Below are positions 28,103-39,718 of a DNA stretch of 64,000 bases, one piece after another (position 1 is the stretch's first letter; each line of letters begins with the position of its first letter). A model generated the notes under the pieces. That model worked only from the letters and a program-made list of their open reading frames with translations. It had not been told where the DNA came from and did not search any database. Where the stretch lies: NCBI GenBank assembly GCA_002709565.1, contig PAPY01000038.1:45744-109743 (forward strand), given 5' to 3'. Position numbers and translations under genes: made by a program. Source of the stretch: Legionellales bacterium. GTDB lineage: Bacteria > Pseudomonadota > Gammaproteobacteria > UBA1113.

Positions 28103-29542
28103 TTAAAACGCCGCCTTACAGAGATTGAAGATAATGCCCGGAAAGATACCCAATACTAGGATAAACAAGCCATTGGCACTGATAGCAATGCGGGTGTCCA
28201 TCGAGGTAGTGTCAATCCGAGATTGATGCTCAGGCGCATCAAAGTACATGACTTTAACTACCCGGAGGTAATAGTAGGCACCGATAATAGCAAACACCAA
28301 TGCTAACACTGCGAGCCAGACTAAGTGTGCTTCCACTAATGACTCAATGACTCCTAACTTCGCAAAGAACCCAGCAATAGGTGGCACCCCGGCCATGGAG
28401 AACATCAGCAATAACATAATAAACGCGAGCCATGGATTACGGCTGTTGAGACCTTTGTAATCGTTGATGGTCTCCATTTCAAAGCCTTTGCCACTCAAGA
28501 TAGTTACCATACCAAATGCCCCTAACGACATAATGGTATACACAATAATATAAAATGACGCGGCCGAATAACCTTGAGCATTACCCGACAATAAGCCCAA
28601 GGACATATACCCCATGTGGGCAATGGAAGAATATGCCAACATCCGCTTAAGGTTGGTTTGTACAATCGCTACAAAGTTACCGATAGCCATAGAGACTAAT
28701 GCCACCACGATCAACATGTGCTGCCATTCCACTTGGTAGAGTGGCATCATATCCACTAACAAACGCACTGCCATGGCAAACGCCGCAATCTTAGGTGCAG
28801 TGGCGATGAACAAAGTCACTGCACTAGGAGCCCCTTCGTAGACATCAGGCACCCACATGTGGAAAGGTGCACCACCAAGTTTGAATGCCACCCCAACTAC
28901 AACGAAGACTAAACCGAACACGAGGATTAAATTCTGACTAGCAGGTACACTGGTGAGGACTTGTGAAACCACCGCGATATCCACACTCTTGGTTGCGCCG
29001 TAAATCATGGATAAGCCATAGAGCAACATACCAGACGCCACTGCACCCATGATAAAATATTTCATCGCCGCTTCCGCGGAGCGTGCTGCATCCCGCTGCA
29101 GGGCTATCAACGCATAGAGCGGTAGTGAGAAAATTTCTAAACCTAAGTACAAACTAATAAAACTATAAGCAGACACCAGCACCATCATTCCCAGCACTGA
29201 GAATAAACACAGCACATAGAATTCCGTATTGAGTATATTGCGGTCCGCCACATAGCGCCGACAATAGAGGAACACGAAGAAACAGGTACCTAAAATTGTA
29301 ACCTTCAGAATACTGCCGATGTGATCGATGATATAACTATTATGGAAAGTGATTTCCGTCGTATGCTTATACAACGCCACCGTCAACACAACCGCACCCA
29401 CTAATGCCAACAATGACAGCATATAAGGCAAACTCGGATAGCGGCGTTGCAAGAACAAGCCACTCAACAACACAATACAAGTCATGGCCAGCATAAAGAT
29501 CTCTGGGATAGCGGGTACTACATCAGGTATTACAAAATTCAT
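28103..29542 (-). CDS. nuoN: NADH:quinone oxidoreductase subunit N
   Basis: 479 residues, about 14 membrane segments. It is one of three antiporter-like proton channels of complex I. The key glutamate of the channel is in 'LYLGLEIFSLPLYAL' and conserved lysines occur in 'GVAFKLGGAPFHMWVPDVYEG', the family signature. It is the last gene of the nuo operon, ten bases after nuoM. Confidence 0.97.
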   Translation of the reverse strand: MNFVIPDVVPAIPEIFMLAMTCIVLLSGLFLQRRYPSLPYMLSLLALVGAVVLTVALYKHTTEITFHNSYIIDHIGSILKVTILGTCFFVFLYCRRYVADRNILNTEFYVLCLFSVLGMMVLVSAYSFISLYLGLEIFSLPLYALIALQRDAARSAEAAMKYFIMGAVASGMLLYGLSMIYGATKSVDIAVVSQVLTSVPASQNLILVFGLVFVVVGVAFKLGGAPFHMWVPDVYEGAPSAVTLFIATAPKIAAFAMAVRLLVDMMPLYQVEWQHMLIVVALVSMAIGNFVAIVQTNLKRMLAYSSIAHMGYMSLGLLSGNAQGYSAASFYIIVYTIMSLGAFGMVTILSGKGFEMETINDYKGLNSRNPWLAFIMLLLMFSMAGVPPIAGFFAKLGVIESLVEAHLVWLAVLALVFAIIGAYYYLRVVKVMYFDAPEHQSRIDTTSMDTRIAISANGLFILVLGIFPGIIFNLCKAAF

Positions 29543-29551
29543 CCTACCGTC

Positions 29552-31072
29552 CTATACTAATTTCGTTTGATGGCTAATGGTTAACAGATGCCCCACTGAG
29601 GCATGTAACACTTGCAATAATGGTTCGGGATATACCCCTAAGAACAACACGGTGAACGCCAAGATACTCAAGACTAAGATCTCAGTGCCTTCGATTTCTT
29701 TCAATTTCGCGACATTATCATTAGCCACTTCACCGAAGAATACCCGTTTGAACATCCACAGGGTATAGGCTGCTGACAAAATTAAGGTCGTGGCAGCAAA
29801 GAAAGTGATCCAGAAGCTGGCCCGGAATGAGCTCAACAGGATCATGAATTCACCGACAAAGCCTGACGTCCCTGGCAAGCCCACATTGGCCATGGCAAAT
29901 AACATGGTAAACGCCGCGAACATCGGCATCTTGTTTGCCACACCGCCATAGTCCTTGATCATACGGGTATGCATACGGTCATAAAGCACCCCAATACCAA
30001 AGAACAGGGCACCGGTGCTAAAAGCGTGAGAAATCATTTGCACCATCGAACCTTCAAGGCTCATGTAGGCGTCTTGCATATTACCGGTGGTCTCAACAAT
30101 CTTGTACACCATATAACAACCCAAGGTTGCAAACCCCATATGAGCAATGGATGAGTAGGCAATCAAGCGTTTCATGTCGGTTTGGCCAATAGCGACTAAA
30201 CCGATATAGACAATGGCAAAGAGAGACAAACCAATCATCAACCAATCTAAGGCCTGAGAGGCATCAGGCGTGATGGGCATGCTAAAACGCAAGAAACCAT
30301 ATACACCCATCTTCAACATCAGGGCCGCTAGTACCACCGAGCCCCCTGCTGGTGCTTCGGTATGGGCATCAGGTAACCAGGTATGGACTGGCCACATGGG
30401 GATCTTCACCGCAAAGGCCATAAAGAAGGCAAAGAAAATCAACACTTGCTGGGTAATATTGAGCTTCAATGGATAGTAATCCAAGATAGCGAAACTACCA
30501 GACAGGTTATGCAAATATAATAGAGCCACAAGCATCAATACCGAACCGAGGAAAGTATACAAAAAGAATTTGATCGACGCGTAAGTTCGGTTAGGTCCGC
30601 CCCATACCCCGATACAAAGATACATCGGGATCAACATCCCTTCCCAGAACACATAGAATAAAACAGAATCCAACGCAGCAAATACACCAATCATCAACCC
30701 CTGCATTACTAAGAAGGCTGCCATGTATTGGGAGACGTTGGTTTTGATGGCTCGAAGTGCTGCCAGTACCACAATCATACTGGTAAAGGTAGTCAAAATG
30801 ACCATGGGCATTGAGATCCCATCCACACCTAAGTAATAGCGAATATTGTATTCGGTGATCCACGGCACATTCTCAACGAACTGCATCGCAAAGGTATTGC
30901 TATCAAAATTAAGATACAGCGGCACACACAAGGCCATACAAATAAGCGAGGTCACTACCGCCACAATGCGGGCACGGTGAGCATTATCATCGCGGCCTGC
31001 CAATAGCGCACCAAAACCACCTAAGATTGGGATCCAAATCAATAATGACAAAATAGGAACGTGAAATAGCAT
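29552..31072 (-). CDS. nuoM: NADH:quinone oxidoreductase subunit M
   Basis: 506 residues, antiporter-like membrane subunit. The channel glutamate lies in 'VFWEGMLIPMYL' and the broken-helix/lysine region in 'FAVKIPMWPVHTWLPDAHTEAP'. Between nuoL and nuoN in standard order. Confidence 0.97.
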   Translation of the reverse strand: MLFHVPILSLLIWIPILGGFGALLAGRDDNAHRARIVAVVTSLICMALCVPLYLNFDSNTFAMQFVENVPWITEYNIRYYLGVDGISMPMVILTTFTSMIVVLAALRAIKTNVSQYMAAFLVMQGLMIGVFAALDSVLFYVFWEGMLIPMYLCIGVWGGPNRTYASIKFFLYTFLGSVLMLVALLYLHNLSGSFAILDYYPLKLNITQQVLIFFAFFMAFAVKIPMWPVHTWLPDAHTEAPAGGSVVLAALMLKMGVYGFLRFSMPITPDASQALDWLMIGLSLFAIVYIGLVAIGQTDMKRLIAYSSIAHMGFATLGCYMVYKIVETTGNMQDAYMSLEGSMVQMISHAFSTGALFFGIGVLYDRMHTRMIKDYGGVANKMPMFAAFTMLFAMANVGLPGTSGFVGEFMILLSSFRASFWITFFAATTLILSAAYTLWMFKRVFFGEVANDNVAKLKEIEGTEILVLSILAFTVLFLGVYPEPLLQVLHASVGHLLTISHQTKLV

Positions 31073-31115
31073 TTATCTTTACCTTTCGTCTACAGCCTGC
31101 AGTCTGAAGCTTTAC

Positions 31116-33092
31116 CTAACCTAATACCAACCAACTCAAAAATACGACCAAGCCAAGAATCATGGCAAAGGCATAATGGTACAAATACCCTGACTGCAAA
31201 TGGCGACTCACACGGGAAACCCACTGCACCACTCGGCCAGAACCATTGACAAAGAATCCATCCACAATCATCTGATCACCAACCCGGTAACACCAACCGG
31301 CGATCCGTCGACATCCTCGCACGAAGAAAAATTGATTAAAATCATCAAAACCAAACTTATAGGTTAATGTTGCATGCGCCCAACGCAAACGGCTAGCGAA
31401 CATCTCTGGTAAGCTCGGCATGCCGCAATACGCAAGCCAAGCCACAAAGACACCACTAACCGCTAACCAAAATGGCAATGTCATCACTGAATGAAATGCC
31501 ATGGACCAAGGACCATGATACTCTTTCGCCATTTCAGCCAAGACATTGTACTGGGGGGCAACATAGATAGCATCGCCCAGCAACGGTGGCTTACCGTAGA
31601 GCATGGGACCTACCAAAATCATCCCCAAAAATATTGACGGAATTGCAAGCGCCACTAACGGTGCCCACACCACCCAGGGTGATTCTTTGAGATGGGCGCG
31701 GACTTTGTCACTCATGCGTTCTTGCGTATGGAAAGTCCAGAAAAATGCCCTAAAGGTATAAAGCGCCGTGACAAACGCACCCAATAACACACACCAATAA
31801 GCAATAGTCGCCCCAGGGATGGTGCTGGCATGTACCGCTTCGATAATCGCATCTTTAGAGTAATAGCCCGCAAACGGTGGAATAGCACTCAAAGCCAATG
31901 CACCAATCAAGAAACACACATAAGTAATCGGCATGTACTTACGTAAGTTACCCATCTTGCGCATATCTTGCTCGTGATGCATCCCGATAATCACAGAACC
32001 CGCGCCTAAGAATAACAAGGCTTTGAAACACGCGTGGGTGAATAAATGGAACAGTCCCGCCGAAAACGCTGATGCACCCAGTCCTGCCATCATGTAACCT
32101 AATTGCGACAAGGTGGAATAAGCCACTACCCGCTTAATATCGGTCTGCACAATAGCAATCAGGCCGGTAAACAACGCACCTGCCGAGCCAATAATCAATA
32201 CCAAGCTCAAGGCATTTTGGGACAACTCAAATAACGGCGACATCCGAGACACCATAAATACCCCAGCGGTGACCATGGTAGCCGCGTGGATAAGGGCCGA
32301 AATTGGCGTTGGACCTTCCATCGACTCGGGCAGCCAGACATGTAGTGGCATTTGCGCTGATTTACCCATAGCGCCGATAAACAACAGAATACAAATCACG
32401 GTGATCACCGACCAATGCAGGCCTGGAATAATACTCAAGGTTGGATTACTTGCCGCAAATTGGGGGACTTGGTCAAAAACCGCTTGATAATCAACACTAC
32501 CAAAGTAATTAAGTATCGCAGAGATCCCCAGAATAAAACCAAAATCCCCCACCCGATTGACGAGGAAGGCTTTGAGACTACCAAAATTCGCATTGTCGCG
32601 ACGGAACCAAAACCCGATCAAGAGATAAGACACGAGGCCCACACCTTCCCAACCGAAGAATAATTGGAAAAAGTTATTAGCACTCACCAACATTAACATC
32701 GCGAAGGTAAACAGCGAGATATAAGCGAAGAAGCGCTGATAACCCGGGTCACCGTGCATATAACCAATACTGTAAACATGCACTGCCAGAGACACGAAAG
32801 TCACACACAACATCATCATGGTGCTTAAGCGGTCAATCAAAAAGCCCACATTAAACTGGAATGAGCCACTAACCCCCCAAGTATAAATTGTGCCATTGTA
32901 GGTTTGGCCATCCATAAACACGAGTTTCGCCAAATACATTGCCAACACAAAGGCAATGGTCATCAAAAAGATCGTCACCTGGTGTGACATACGGGGTCCA
33001 AGTTTTTTGCCAAAAAAGCCGGCAATGATCGCCCCTACTAGTGGCGCGAACACGATAATCATACTGATGTTATGGATACTGTTACCGTCCAC
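31116..33092 (-). CDS. nuoL: NADH:quinone oxidoreductase subunit L
   Basis: 658 residues, the largest antiporter-like subunit at the far end of the membrane arm. 'FFGWEGVGLVSYLLIGFW' carries the channel glutamate and 'GKSAQMPLHVWLPESMEGPT' the conserved lysine/histidine region. The C-terminal ~130 residues match the long lateral amphipathic helix and last membrane segment seen in NuoL. Confidence 0.97.
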   Translation of the reverse strand: MDGNSIHNISMIIVFAPLVGAIIAGFFGKKLGPRMSHQVTIFLMTIAFVLAMYLAKLVFMDGQTYNGTIYTWGVSGSFQFNVGFLIDRLSTMMMLCVTFVSLAVHVYSIGYMHGDPGYQRFFAYISLFTFAMLMLVSANNFFQLFFGWEGVGLVSYLLIGFWFRRDNANFGSLKAFLVNRVGDFGFILGISAILNYFGSVDYQAVFDQVPQFAASNPTLSIIPGLHWSVITVICILLFIGAMGKSAQMPLHVWLPESMEGPTPISALIHAATMVTAGVFMVSRMSPLFELSQNALSLVLIIGSAGALFTGLIAIVQTDIKRVVAYSTLSQLGYMMAGLGASAFSAGLFHLFTHACFKALLFLGAGSVIIGMHHEQDMRKMGNLRKYMPITYVCFLIGALALSAIPPFAGYYSKDAIIEAVHASTIPGATIAYWCVLLGAFVTALYTFRAFFWTFHTQERMSDKVRAHLKESPWVVWAPLVALAIPSIFLGMILVGPMLYGKPPLLGDAIYVAPQYNVLAEMAKEYHGPWSMAFHSVMTLPFWLAVSGVFVAWLAYCGMPSLPEMFASRLRWAHATLTYKFGFDDFNQFFFVRGCRRIAGWCYRVGDQMIVDGFFVNGSGRVVQWVSRVSRHLQSGYLYHYAFAMILGLVVFLSWLVLG

Positions 33093-33096
33093 GTTA

Positions 33097-33399
33097 TTAA
33101 CCCTTCAATGTATTTAAATCATCCACATTAATGGTGTGTCGTTTACGGTACAACACCATCAAGATGGCCAAGCCAATGGCAGCTTCTGCAGCTGCCACGG
33201 TCAATATGAAGAACACAAACACTTCCCCGGCGTTATCGCCCAGGAAGTGAGAAAAAGCCACAAAGTTGGTATTCACCGCCAACAACATCAATTCGATACA
33301 CATCAACAAAACAATGAGGTTCTTTCGGTTCAGGACAATACCAGCCAAACTAATGCCAAACAAAATGGCGCCGATGATTAAATATGCAGTTAATGTCAT
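33097..33399 (-). CDS. nuoK: NADH:quinone oxidoreductase subunit K
   Basis: 100 residues with three membrane segments, as usual. The two buried glutamates that link proton channels are visible in '[10 protein letters not shown]' and '[12 protein letters not shown]'. Four bases separate it from nuoL. Confidence 0.97.
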   Translation of the reverse strand: MTLTAYLIIGAILFGISLAGIVLNRKNLIVLLMCIELMLLAVNTNFVAFSHFLGDNAGEVFVFFILTVAAAEAAIGLAILMVLYRKRHTINVDDLNTLKG

Positions 33400-33406
33400 C
33401 TCTCAC

Positions 33407-34009
33407 CTACTCTTTTTTTTCTGCGGGCACATCAACAAGGCGCACCCTGTCATTGCGTTGAATATTTAACTGACTGGGCACATCCTGGGACTTACGTCCG
33501 CGTGGTCCACGATGAGCTAAACTGATGGCCGAAATAATCGCCACAATCAAAATCACTGCCGCTAATTCAAAGGGATACACATAATGGGTATAGAGAGCCG
33601 TACCCAATTCTTTGATATTGCTGTAATCCGCGCCATGATGGGCTGGTGCCAAGAGGCTAAAATGCTCAGGAGCAATGATATACCCCATCAAACCAATCAT
33701 ACCCAGCACAATAAGCGCGCCTATCGGCAAATAACGCACGAAGTTGGTTTTGAGTTTTTCCAGATCAATATGCAACATCATTACCACGAATAAGAACAGG
33801 GTCATCACTGCACCGACATAAACGAAAATCAACACCAGTGCTAGGAACTCAGCTTCTAGCAACATCCACAAAATGGAACTGCAGAAAAAACACAGTACGA
33901 GAAACAATACACTACGCACCGGGTTACGGGATGTGATCACCAATAAGCTTGACACTACCAGTAAGGCAGCTGCCACATAAAAAACACAATCAGTCAGCCA
34001 GTTATACAT
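33407..34009 (-). CDS. nuoJ: NADH:quinone oxidoreductase subunit J
   Basis: 200 residues with five predicted membrane segments and a basic cytoplasmic tail. 'ILIFVYVGAVMTLFLFVVMM' is the conserved third-helix pi-bulge region (typical 'YVGAVAVLFLFVVMM'). Between nuoI and nuoK. Confidence 0.96.
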   Translation of the reverse strand: MYNWLTDCVFYVAAALLVVSSLLVITSRNPVRSVLFLVLCFFCSSILWMLLEAEFLALVLIFVYVGAVMTLFLFVVMMLHIDLEKLKTNFVRYLPIGALIVLGMIGLMGYIIAPEHFSLLAPAHHGADYSNIKELGTALYTHYVYPFELAAVILIVAIISAISLAHRGPRGRKSQDVPSQLNIQRNDRVRLVDVPAEKKE

Positions 34010-34011
34010 GC

Positions 34012-34512
34012 TTATCTAAACTCCGCATCAATTTGGCGCTTTTTGGCGATACTGTCTTCGTACTTATCACCAACGGCCAGTAACAGTGGTTTGGTCATGA
34101 TATTTTCACCGCGATTTTCGAAGTGATAATTGTAATTGTCCGTCTCAACGATGGAATCCACCGGACAAGACTCTTCACAAAAGCCACAATAAATGCACTT
34201 GAACATGTCGATATCGTAACGGGTGGTACGGCGTGAACCATCACTACGGGGTTCAGACTCGATAGTAATTGCCAATGCCGGACAAACAGCCTCACATAAT
34301 TTGCAGGCAATACAACGCTCCTCGCCATTGGGATAACGACGCAGAGCATGCATGCCGCGAAACCGCGGTGAGGTTGGGGTGCTTTCTTCAGGGAATTGCA
34401 CGGTAATTTTTTTCTTGAAGAAATACTTACCGGTCAGCTTCAAGCCGACTAATAACTCCCACAACAAAAAGCTCTTTAGATAAAATTTAAGGGTTTTCAT
34501 CGTTTCACTCAT
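34012..34512 (-). CDS. nuoI: NADH:quinone oxidoreductase subunit I
   Basis: 166 residues. Two ferredoxin motifs, '[12 protein letters not shown]' and '[12 protein letters not shown]', bind clusters N6a and N6b that pass electrons to N2 in NuoB. The N-terminal amphipathic segment lies along the membrane. The ATG overlaps the nuoH stop by one base. Confidence 0.98.
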   Translation of the reverse strand: MSETMKTLKFYLKSFLLWELLVGLKLTGKYFFKKKITVQFPEESTPTSPRFRGMHALRRYPNGEERCIACKLCEAVCPALAITIESEPRSDGSRRTTRYDIDMFKCIYCGFCEESCPVDSIVETDNYNYHFENRGENIMTKPLLLAVGDKYEDSIAKKRQIDAEFR

Positions 34513-35546
34513 TAGCTAAACCACGGTCCAACATGTAACTCAACAGCTAGGCTTGTTACCACAATCCAGACTATCGTCACGGGGATGAGGACTTTCCAGC
34601 CTAAACGCATAATTTGGTCATAACGGTAACGGGGGAAGGTCGCCCGCAACCAAATAAATAAGACAGAGAAGAACGCCGTCTTCGCTAAGAACCAAATAAT
34701 GCCCGGCACCCAGCCGAATAAGGTCCCAAGAACGGGGATCCCTTCAAACGGCGATAACCAACCACCGAAGAAAAAGATACTGGTGAGTGCGGCAATCAAA
34801 ATCATATTGGCATATTCCGCCAAGAAGAAGATAGCAAAAGAAATCCCCGAATACTCAACGTGGAAACCTGCCACAATCTCAGCTTCCCCTTCTGCCATAT
34901 CAAAAGGCAGACGGTTAGTTTCAGCCACACCAGCAATCCAAAATACCACGAACATCGGCAACAATGGCAACCAATACCAATGCCACAAGCCCCCTTGTTG
35001 AGCCAAAATAATATCTTGTAGATTACTAGAACGTGCAGCAATCAATACCACAACCAAGGCAAAGCCCATGGCGATTTCGTAAGACACCACTTGGGCCGCC
35101 GAGCGCAGGGCACCAAAGAAAGCATACTTGGAGTTGGACGCCCAACCCGCAATCAAGATACCGTAGACACCGAGAGAGCTAAGGGCAAACACAAACAGCA
35201 CCCCAGCATTCACATTCGCTAACACCCAGCCGTGGTTAAACGGAATTACCGCCCAGGCCGCTAATGCTGGCGCGATAGTCACGATCGGCGCAATAATGAA
35301 TAAGTAAGAGTTCGCTTCACTAGGGACGATGATTTCTTTGAAGACCAATTTCAAACCGTCGGCAATCGGCTGGCCCATCCCTCGCAACCCGAGGATATTC
35401 ACCCGGTTAGGACCAATACGACCCTGCATAAAACCAATGACTTTACGTTCAGCCAAGGTCAGATACGCTACCGCACCTAATAATGGCACCACAATCACGA
35501 TGATTTTGATGAGAATAATGATTAAAGCAACAATTGCATCTAACAT
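34512..35546 (-). CDS. nuoH: NADH:quinone oxidoreductase subunit H
   Basis: 344 residues with eight or more membrane segments; it forms part of the quinone-binding chamber. Typical segments are '[20 protein letters not shown]' near the N-terminus and '[20 protein letters not shown]', the acidic loop coupling quinone chemistry to proton movement. Confidence 0.97.
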   Translation of the reverse strand: MLDAIVALIIILIKIIVIVVPLLGAVAYLTLAERKVIGFMQGRIGPNRVNILGLRGMGQPIADGLKLVFKEIIVPSEANSYLFIIAPIVTIAPALAAWAVIPFNHGWVLANVNAGVLFVFALSSLGVYGILIAGWASNSKYAFFGALRSAAQVVSYEIAMGFALVVVLIAARSSNLQDIILAQQGGLWHWYWLPLLPMFVVFWIAGVAETNRLPFDMAEGEAEIVAGFHVEYSGISFAIFFLAEYANMILIAALTSIFFFGGWLSPFEGIPVLGTLFGWVPGIIWFLAKTAFFSVLFIWLRATFPRYRYDQIMRLGWKVLIPVTIVWIVVTSLAVELHVGPWFS

Positions 35547-35555
35547 AGCCCTGCC

Positions 35556-37928
35556 TTAACTCCGCTCAATGTCAATTTTACCGAAGCATTCGCCTAATGC
35601 TGCAGTCTCACTGTACCCACCCGGGATATAAGCACAACCGTCAGGCACACGTTCATCAATGCGCACCGGCAACCGCACTTCGGAATACTGTTGTTTCACA
35701 ACCGCTTCACCGCCGTCTTTGAGGTAGAGTTCTGCCGCAAGCTTGCTATTCATGGCCACTGCCGCAGGGTCATTGGTTGTGGTTTGCTGTAGGGACTCAG
35801 CATGGCGTACCAGACTATCGCCCCGATAAATAGGCCAGGTCGAAATACGTTGTAACCCTTCTATGTGCGGCGTATCCATATTAAAACGACGCTCTTGACG
35901 ATTTTTGATTTGTAACGTCTCTAATTGCTTACGCAATTCATGTTGCACCTCGATAGAGGTCGTGTAAGCAAAACCTTCAACATCAAACAAATTGCCCAGT
36001 ACCCGCAAAATCTTCCAACCAGGGCGAGCTTCGCCTTTGGGTTTCACGGTCCCTTTAAATGTTTGCCAACCGCCTTCTGCATTCACATAGCTGCCGGAGG
36101 TTTCAGCAAAAGTGGCCAGTGGCAACTGCACATCGGCAAAAGCATCAATGCTATCACTACTAAAGGCCGTCACTACCACATTAAAATCCGCTTCATCCAA
36201 CGCCCGTTTCACGATAGAAGGATTCGCGCAGTCCAGCTCTGGTTCAATACCAAAAGTAATATACGCTTTGAGTTTGGCTTCCATCATACGCTTAGCATCG
36301 AGGCCTGGTTTCTTAATATCAAGACTCACTGCTTCACGGTGAGGAATAGCACCAGCAAGCCAAGCACCCGCACTGTTCGCCCCTTCTGGCAAACACACTA
36401 GCTGGCTACCGCTCATGTCACTGATGAGTTCAGCTAATTCATACATCGCGTTGAATTGAGGATGATTAAAAGCAATCGCACCAAGAATCAGCGCGCTGCT
36501 ATTGCTGGCTTTGAGTTGGGCTGCTATAGCACGGATATTGTCATTCACCTCGACGTTAGCCGCAGCCACAGTTCCGGGCAACCCTTGGGAACTACCTTGG
36601 GCCAACACTTTAGCGATAGCAATCAAATTATTCAGCATGTCAAATGGTTTAGCGATGACTTTGGCATGCAATGGATAGTTAAAGTCATAATCAATAGGAT
36701 TTAATGCCATGACTTTACCGCCTGCAAGACTGGCTTTACGGACTTTAAGATTGACAATGGGTTGCTCATATTGCAAATGTGAACCCACCAACAAAATACT
36801 ATCAAGCGTACTTAGTTCCTTGAATCTGATTGGGGTACCATAGAAATTGGGCGCTAACCCTTGGCCGCTAAAATCAGCTTGGCGCAAACGATGATCCACG
36901 TTATGACAATCGAGGCTGCGTAATAATTTCTGCAATAAATACATTTCTTCGGTAGTGGCACTGGGGGAAATCAAAGCCCCGACTTTTTCGGCGGTGTGAG
37001 ACGCTATAATCTTCTCAAGGCCAATTTTGGCGACATTCAAGGCGGTTTGCCAATCCACATCGACCCATTTTCCATTGCGTTTGATACGCGGTGTTAACAG
37101 GCGTTCCTTACTGTGAATACCTTCGTAGCTAAAGCGATCCCTGTCGGATAACCAGGTTTCATTTAAAGCTTCATTCTCGCGCGGGGCCGCACGCATCACT
37201 TCTTGGCGACGGGTATGTAAATACATATTGGAGCCAACACAATCATGGGGAGCGATAGTTGGCATTTGTTCCAATTCCCAAGGCCGTGACGTAAAGCGCG
37301 AAGGTTTTGCGGTCAATGCCCCTACCGGACACAAATCAATAACATTGCCGGATAATTCAGACTTGATGCTGTGACTAATGTAGGTACCAATCTCAGTGAA
37401 CTCACCACGGCCAGTCGCACCTAACTCACGTAGGCCCGCCACTTCTTCACCAAAACGCACACAGCGAGTGCAGTGGATACAGCGTGTCATTTCGGTAGCA
37501 ATCAAAGGACCAATATCTTTGTCAGCGACTACCCGTTTACGCTCAGTATAGCGGGATACGTCTTTACCATAACCCATAGCCACATCTTGTAATTCACACT
37601 GGCCACCTTGATCGCAGATAGGACAATCCAAGGGATGGTTAATCAGCAAGAACTCCATCACGGATTTTTGTGCATCTAAGGCTTTTGCGCTGTGGGTTTG
37701 AACCACCATGCCCGGCGCTACTGGGGTGGCACAGGCCGGCAATGGTTTTGGCGACTTCTCTACCTCTACCAAGCACATCCGGCAGTTAGCAGCAACGGTT
37801 AATTTTTTGTGATAACAAAAACGCGGAATACGGATATCATTGGCATCCGCGACTTCAATCAGCATTTGTCCAGGTTGGGCGCTTAGTGATTTGCCGTCAA
37901 TTTCTATTTCAATGGTTTCGTCTGTCAT
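35556..37928 (-). CDS. nuoG: NADH:quinone oxidoreductase subunit G
   Basis: 790 residues. The N-terminal part carries the Fe-S ligands: the 2Fe-2S cysteines in 'RFCYHK...NCRMC', the His/Cys 4Fe-4S set in 'HPLDCPICDQGGQCE', and 'CIHCTRC'. The C-terminal ~500 residues are a molybdopterin-oxidoreductase-like domain with no cofactor role in complex I. It passes electrons from NuoF to NuoI. Confidence 0.97.
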   Translation of the reverse strand: MTDETIEIEIDGKSLSAQPGQMLIEVADANDIRIPRFCYHKKLTVAANCRMCLVEVEKSPKPLPACATPVAPGMVVQTHSAKALDAQKSVMEFLLINHPLDCPICDQGGQCELQDVAMGYGKDVSRYTERKRVVADKDIGPLIATEMTRCIHCTRCVRFGEEVAGLRELGATGRGEFTEIGTYISHSIKSELSGNVIDLCPVGALTAKPSRFTSRPWELEQMPTIAPHDCVGSNMYLHTRRQEVMRAAPRENEALNETWLSDRDRFSYEGIHSKERLLTPRIKRNGKWVDVDWQTALNVAKIGLEKIIASHTAEKVGALISPSATTEEMYLLQKLLRSLDCHNVDHRLRQADFSGQGLAPNFYGTPIRFKELSTLDSILLVGSHLQYEQPIVNLKVRKASLAGGKVMALNPIDYDFNYPLHAKVIAKPFDMLNNLIAIAKVLAQGSSQGLPGTVAAANVEVNDNIRAIAAQLKASNSSALILGAIAFNHPQFNAMYELAELISDMSGSQLVCLPEGANSAGAWLAGAIPHREAVSLDIKKPGLDAKRMMEAKLKAYITFGIEPELDCANPSIVKRALDEADFNVVVTAFSSDSIDAFADVQLPLATFAETSGSYVNAEGGWQTFKGTVKPKGEARPGWKILRVLGNLFDVEGFAYTTSIEVQHELRKQLETLQIKNRQERRFNMDTPHIEGLQRISTWPIYRGDSLVRHAESLQQTTTNDPAAVAMNSKLAAELYLKDGGEAVVKQQYSEVRLPVRIDERVPDGCAYIPGGYSETAALGECFGKIDIERS

Positions 37929-37940
37929 ACCCTTAACACC

Positions 37941-39227
37941 CTAGTTACTGGTCTCGACACAGCTCTTGCCATGCTCAATGTAATATTCAAATTCGTCGCG
38001 AAAATACTTGATAAAGCTCAATACCGGCATTGCCAGCGCATCCGCTAAGACACAAATGGTACGTCCCATCATTTTGTTGGAGACATCATCTAACAAATCC
38101 AGATCTTCCATGCGACCTTGACCGTTCATGATGCGCTTTAAGACCCGGAAGATCCAACCCGTCCCTTCACGGCACGGTGTGCACTGACCACAGGATTCGT
38201 TATCGTAAAAATGGGCCAAGCGTTTTAGTGCTTTGACCATACAGGTTTGGTCATCAATAATAATCACCGCACCAGAGCCTAGCATAGAACCCGCTTTAGC
38301 GATGGCATCATAATCCATGGTGGTTTGCATCATGATATCTGCCGGCAATACTGGCGCTGAAGAACCACCGGGAATCACCGCCTTTAAGCGTCGGCCCTTC
38401 CAAACACCACCGGCCATCTCGAGTAATTCAGGGAATGGCATACCCAAAGGGACTTCGAAGTTATCCGGTTTCGCCACGTGCCCGGTGACAGAAAAAATCT
38501 TCATGCCACCATTATTGGGTTTACCAAGCCCGAGAAACCAATCCGCCCCTTGATCTAACAATAACGGCACAGAGGCGAACGTTTCGGTGTTGTTGATGAT
38601 CGTAGGACAACCGTATAAACCATAATTCGCTGGGAATGGTGGTTTGAAGCGTGGTAACCCACGCTTACCTTCAAGAGATTCGAGCAGTGCCGTCTCTTCA
38701 CCACAAATATAGGCACCCGCACCAAGCGTGGTATGTAACTCATAACTGAACCCAGAACCACAAATATTATCCCCTAACAAGCCTGCGGCACGGGCTTCTG
38801 CCAATGCTGCTTCAAAACGCTCGATGGGTTCGTAGAATTCACCACGGATGTAGTTGTAACCAACATTGGAGCCCACCACATAACCGGCAATGACCATGCC
38901 TTCAATTAATTGATGAGGATTATAACGCAGAATATCGCGGTCTTTACACGTGCCGGGCTCACCCTCGTCTGAATTACAGACAATGTATTTGGCACCTGGG
39001 GCTTCACGATTAATGAAACTCCACTTCAATCCTGTCGGGAAACCTGCACCACCGCGACCACGCAGGCTAGAGGTTTTGACTTGTTCAATGATATCCGCCG
39101 GTGAGGTTTGTTCCTGCAAAATACGGCGCAAAATTTTATAACCACCTGCCGCTTCGTAGGTACTCAAACGCCACGGTTCGTCCTTATCCAGGGTGCGGAA
39201 ACAAACTTGATTCAAACTCGTCATCAC
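37941..39227 (-). CDS. nuoF: NADH:quinone oxidoreductase subunit F
   Basis: 428 residues. It binds NADH and FMN. '[15 protein letters not shown]' is the nucleotide loop, '[15 protein letters not shown]' the FMN region, and '[13 protein letters not shown]' holds three cysteines of cluster N3. ATGA overlap with nuoE. Confidence 0.98.
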   Translation of the reverse strand: MMTSLNQVCFRTLDKDEPWRLSTYEAAGGYKILRRILQEQTSPADIIEQVKTSSLRGRGGAGFPTGLKWSFINREAPGAKYIVCNSDEGEPGTCKDRDILRYNPHQLIEGMVIAGYVVGSNVGYNYIRGEFYEPIERFEAALAEARAAGLLGDNICGSGFSYELHTTLGAGAYICGEETALLESLEGKRGLPRFKPPFPANYGLYGCPTIINNTETFASVPLLLDQGADWFLGLGKPNNGGMKIFSVTGHVAKPDNFEVPLGMPFPELLEMAGGVWKGRRLKAVIPGGSSAPVLPADIMMQTTMDYDAIAKAGSMLGSGAVIIIDDQTCMVKALKRLAHFYDNESCGQCTPCREGTGWIFRVLKRIMNGQGRMEDLDLLDDVSNKMMGRTICVLADALAMPVLSFIKYFRDEFEYYIEHGKSCVETSN

Positions 39228-39718
39228 TCCTCCCCTGCTATGATCTTGTCAATGTCTTCTGGCGTGACATTCTCAAGATAGGCTTTGTCAAACAGTACAG
39301 CCGGTGCATGACGACAAGCGCCTAAACATTCAACTTCTTGCAAAGTGAATTTACCGTCACTGCTAGTACCATCCCAATCGATATCCAAACGCTGTTTGAT
39401 ATGATCAGCTAATTCATCACTGCCCCGTAACATGCATGAAATACTGGTACAAACGCCAATCTTGTGTTTACCCACCGGTTTGAGATCGTACATGCTATAA
39501 AAAGTCGCCACTTCAAATGCAGCAATATGAGGAATACCCACGTAATCCGCCACGGCTTCGATGACGTTTTCAGGTAGCCAGCCATGATGTTCTTCTTGGG
39601 CAATATGCAATGCCGGAATGATGGCAGATTGGCGGCGGTCCGCAGGGTATTTAGCTAACCAAACGTCAATTTTAGCTTTGGCATCATCAGATAATAAGGC
39701 TTGTTGTACTTCTGACAT
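39224..39718 (-). CDS. nuoE: NADH:quinone oxidoreductase subunit E
   Basis: 164 residues, thioredoxin-like. The 2Fe-2S cluster N1a ligands are in '[11 protein letters not shown]' and '[10 protein letters not shown]'. The ATG shares one base with the nuoD stop (TAATG). Confidence 0.97.
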   Translation of the reverse strand: MSEVQQALLSDDAKAKIDVWLAKYPADRRQSAIIPALHIAQEEHHGWLPENVIEAVADYVGIPHIAAFEVATFYSMYDLKPVGKHKIGVCTSISCMLRGSDELADHIKQRLDIDWDGTSSDGKFTLQEVECLGACRHAPAVLFDKAYLENVTPEDIDKIIAGEE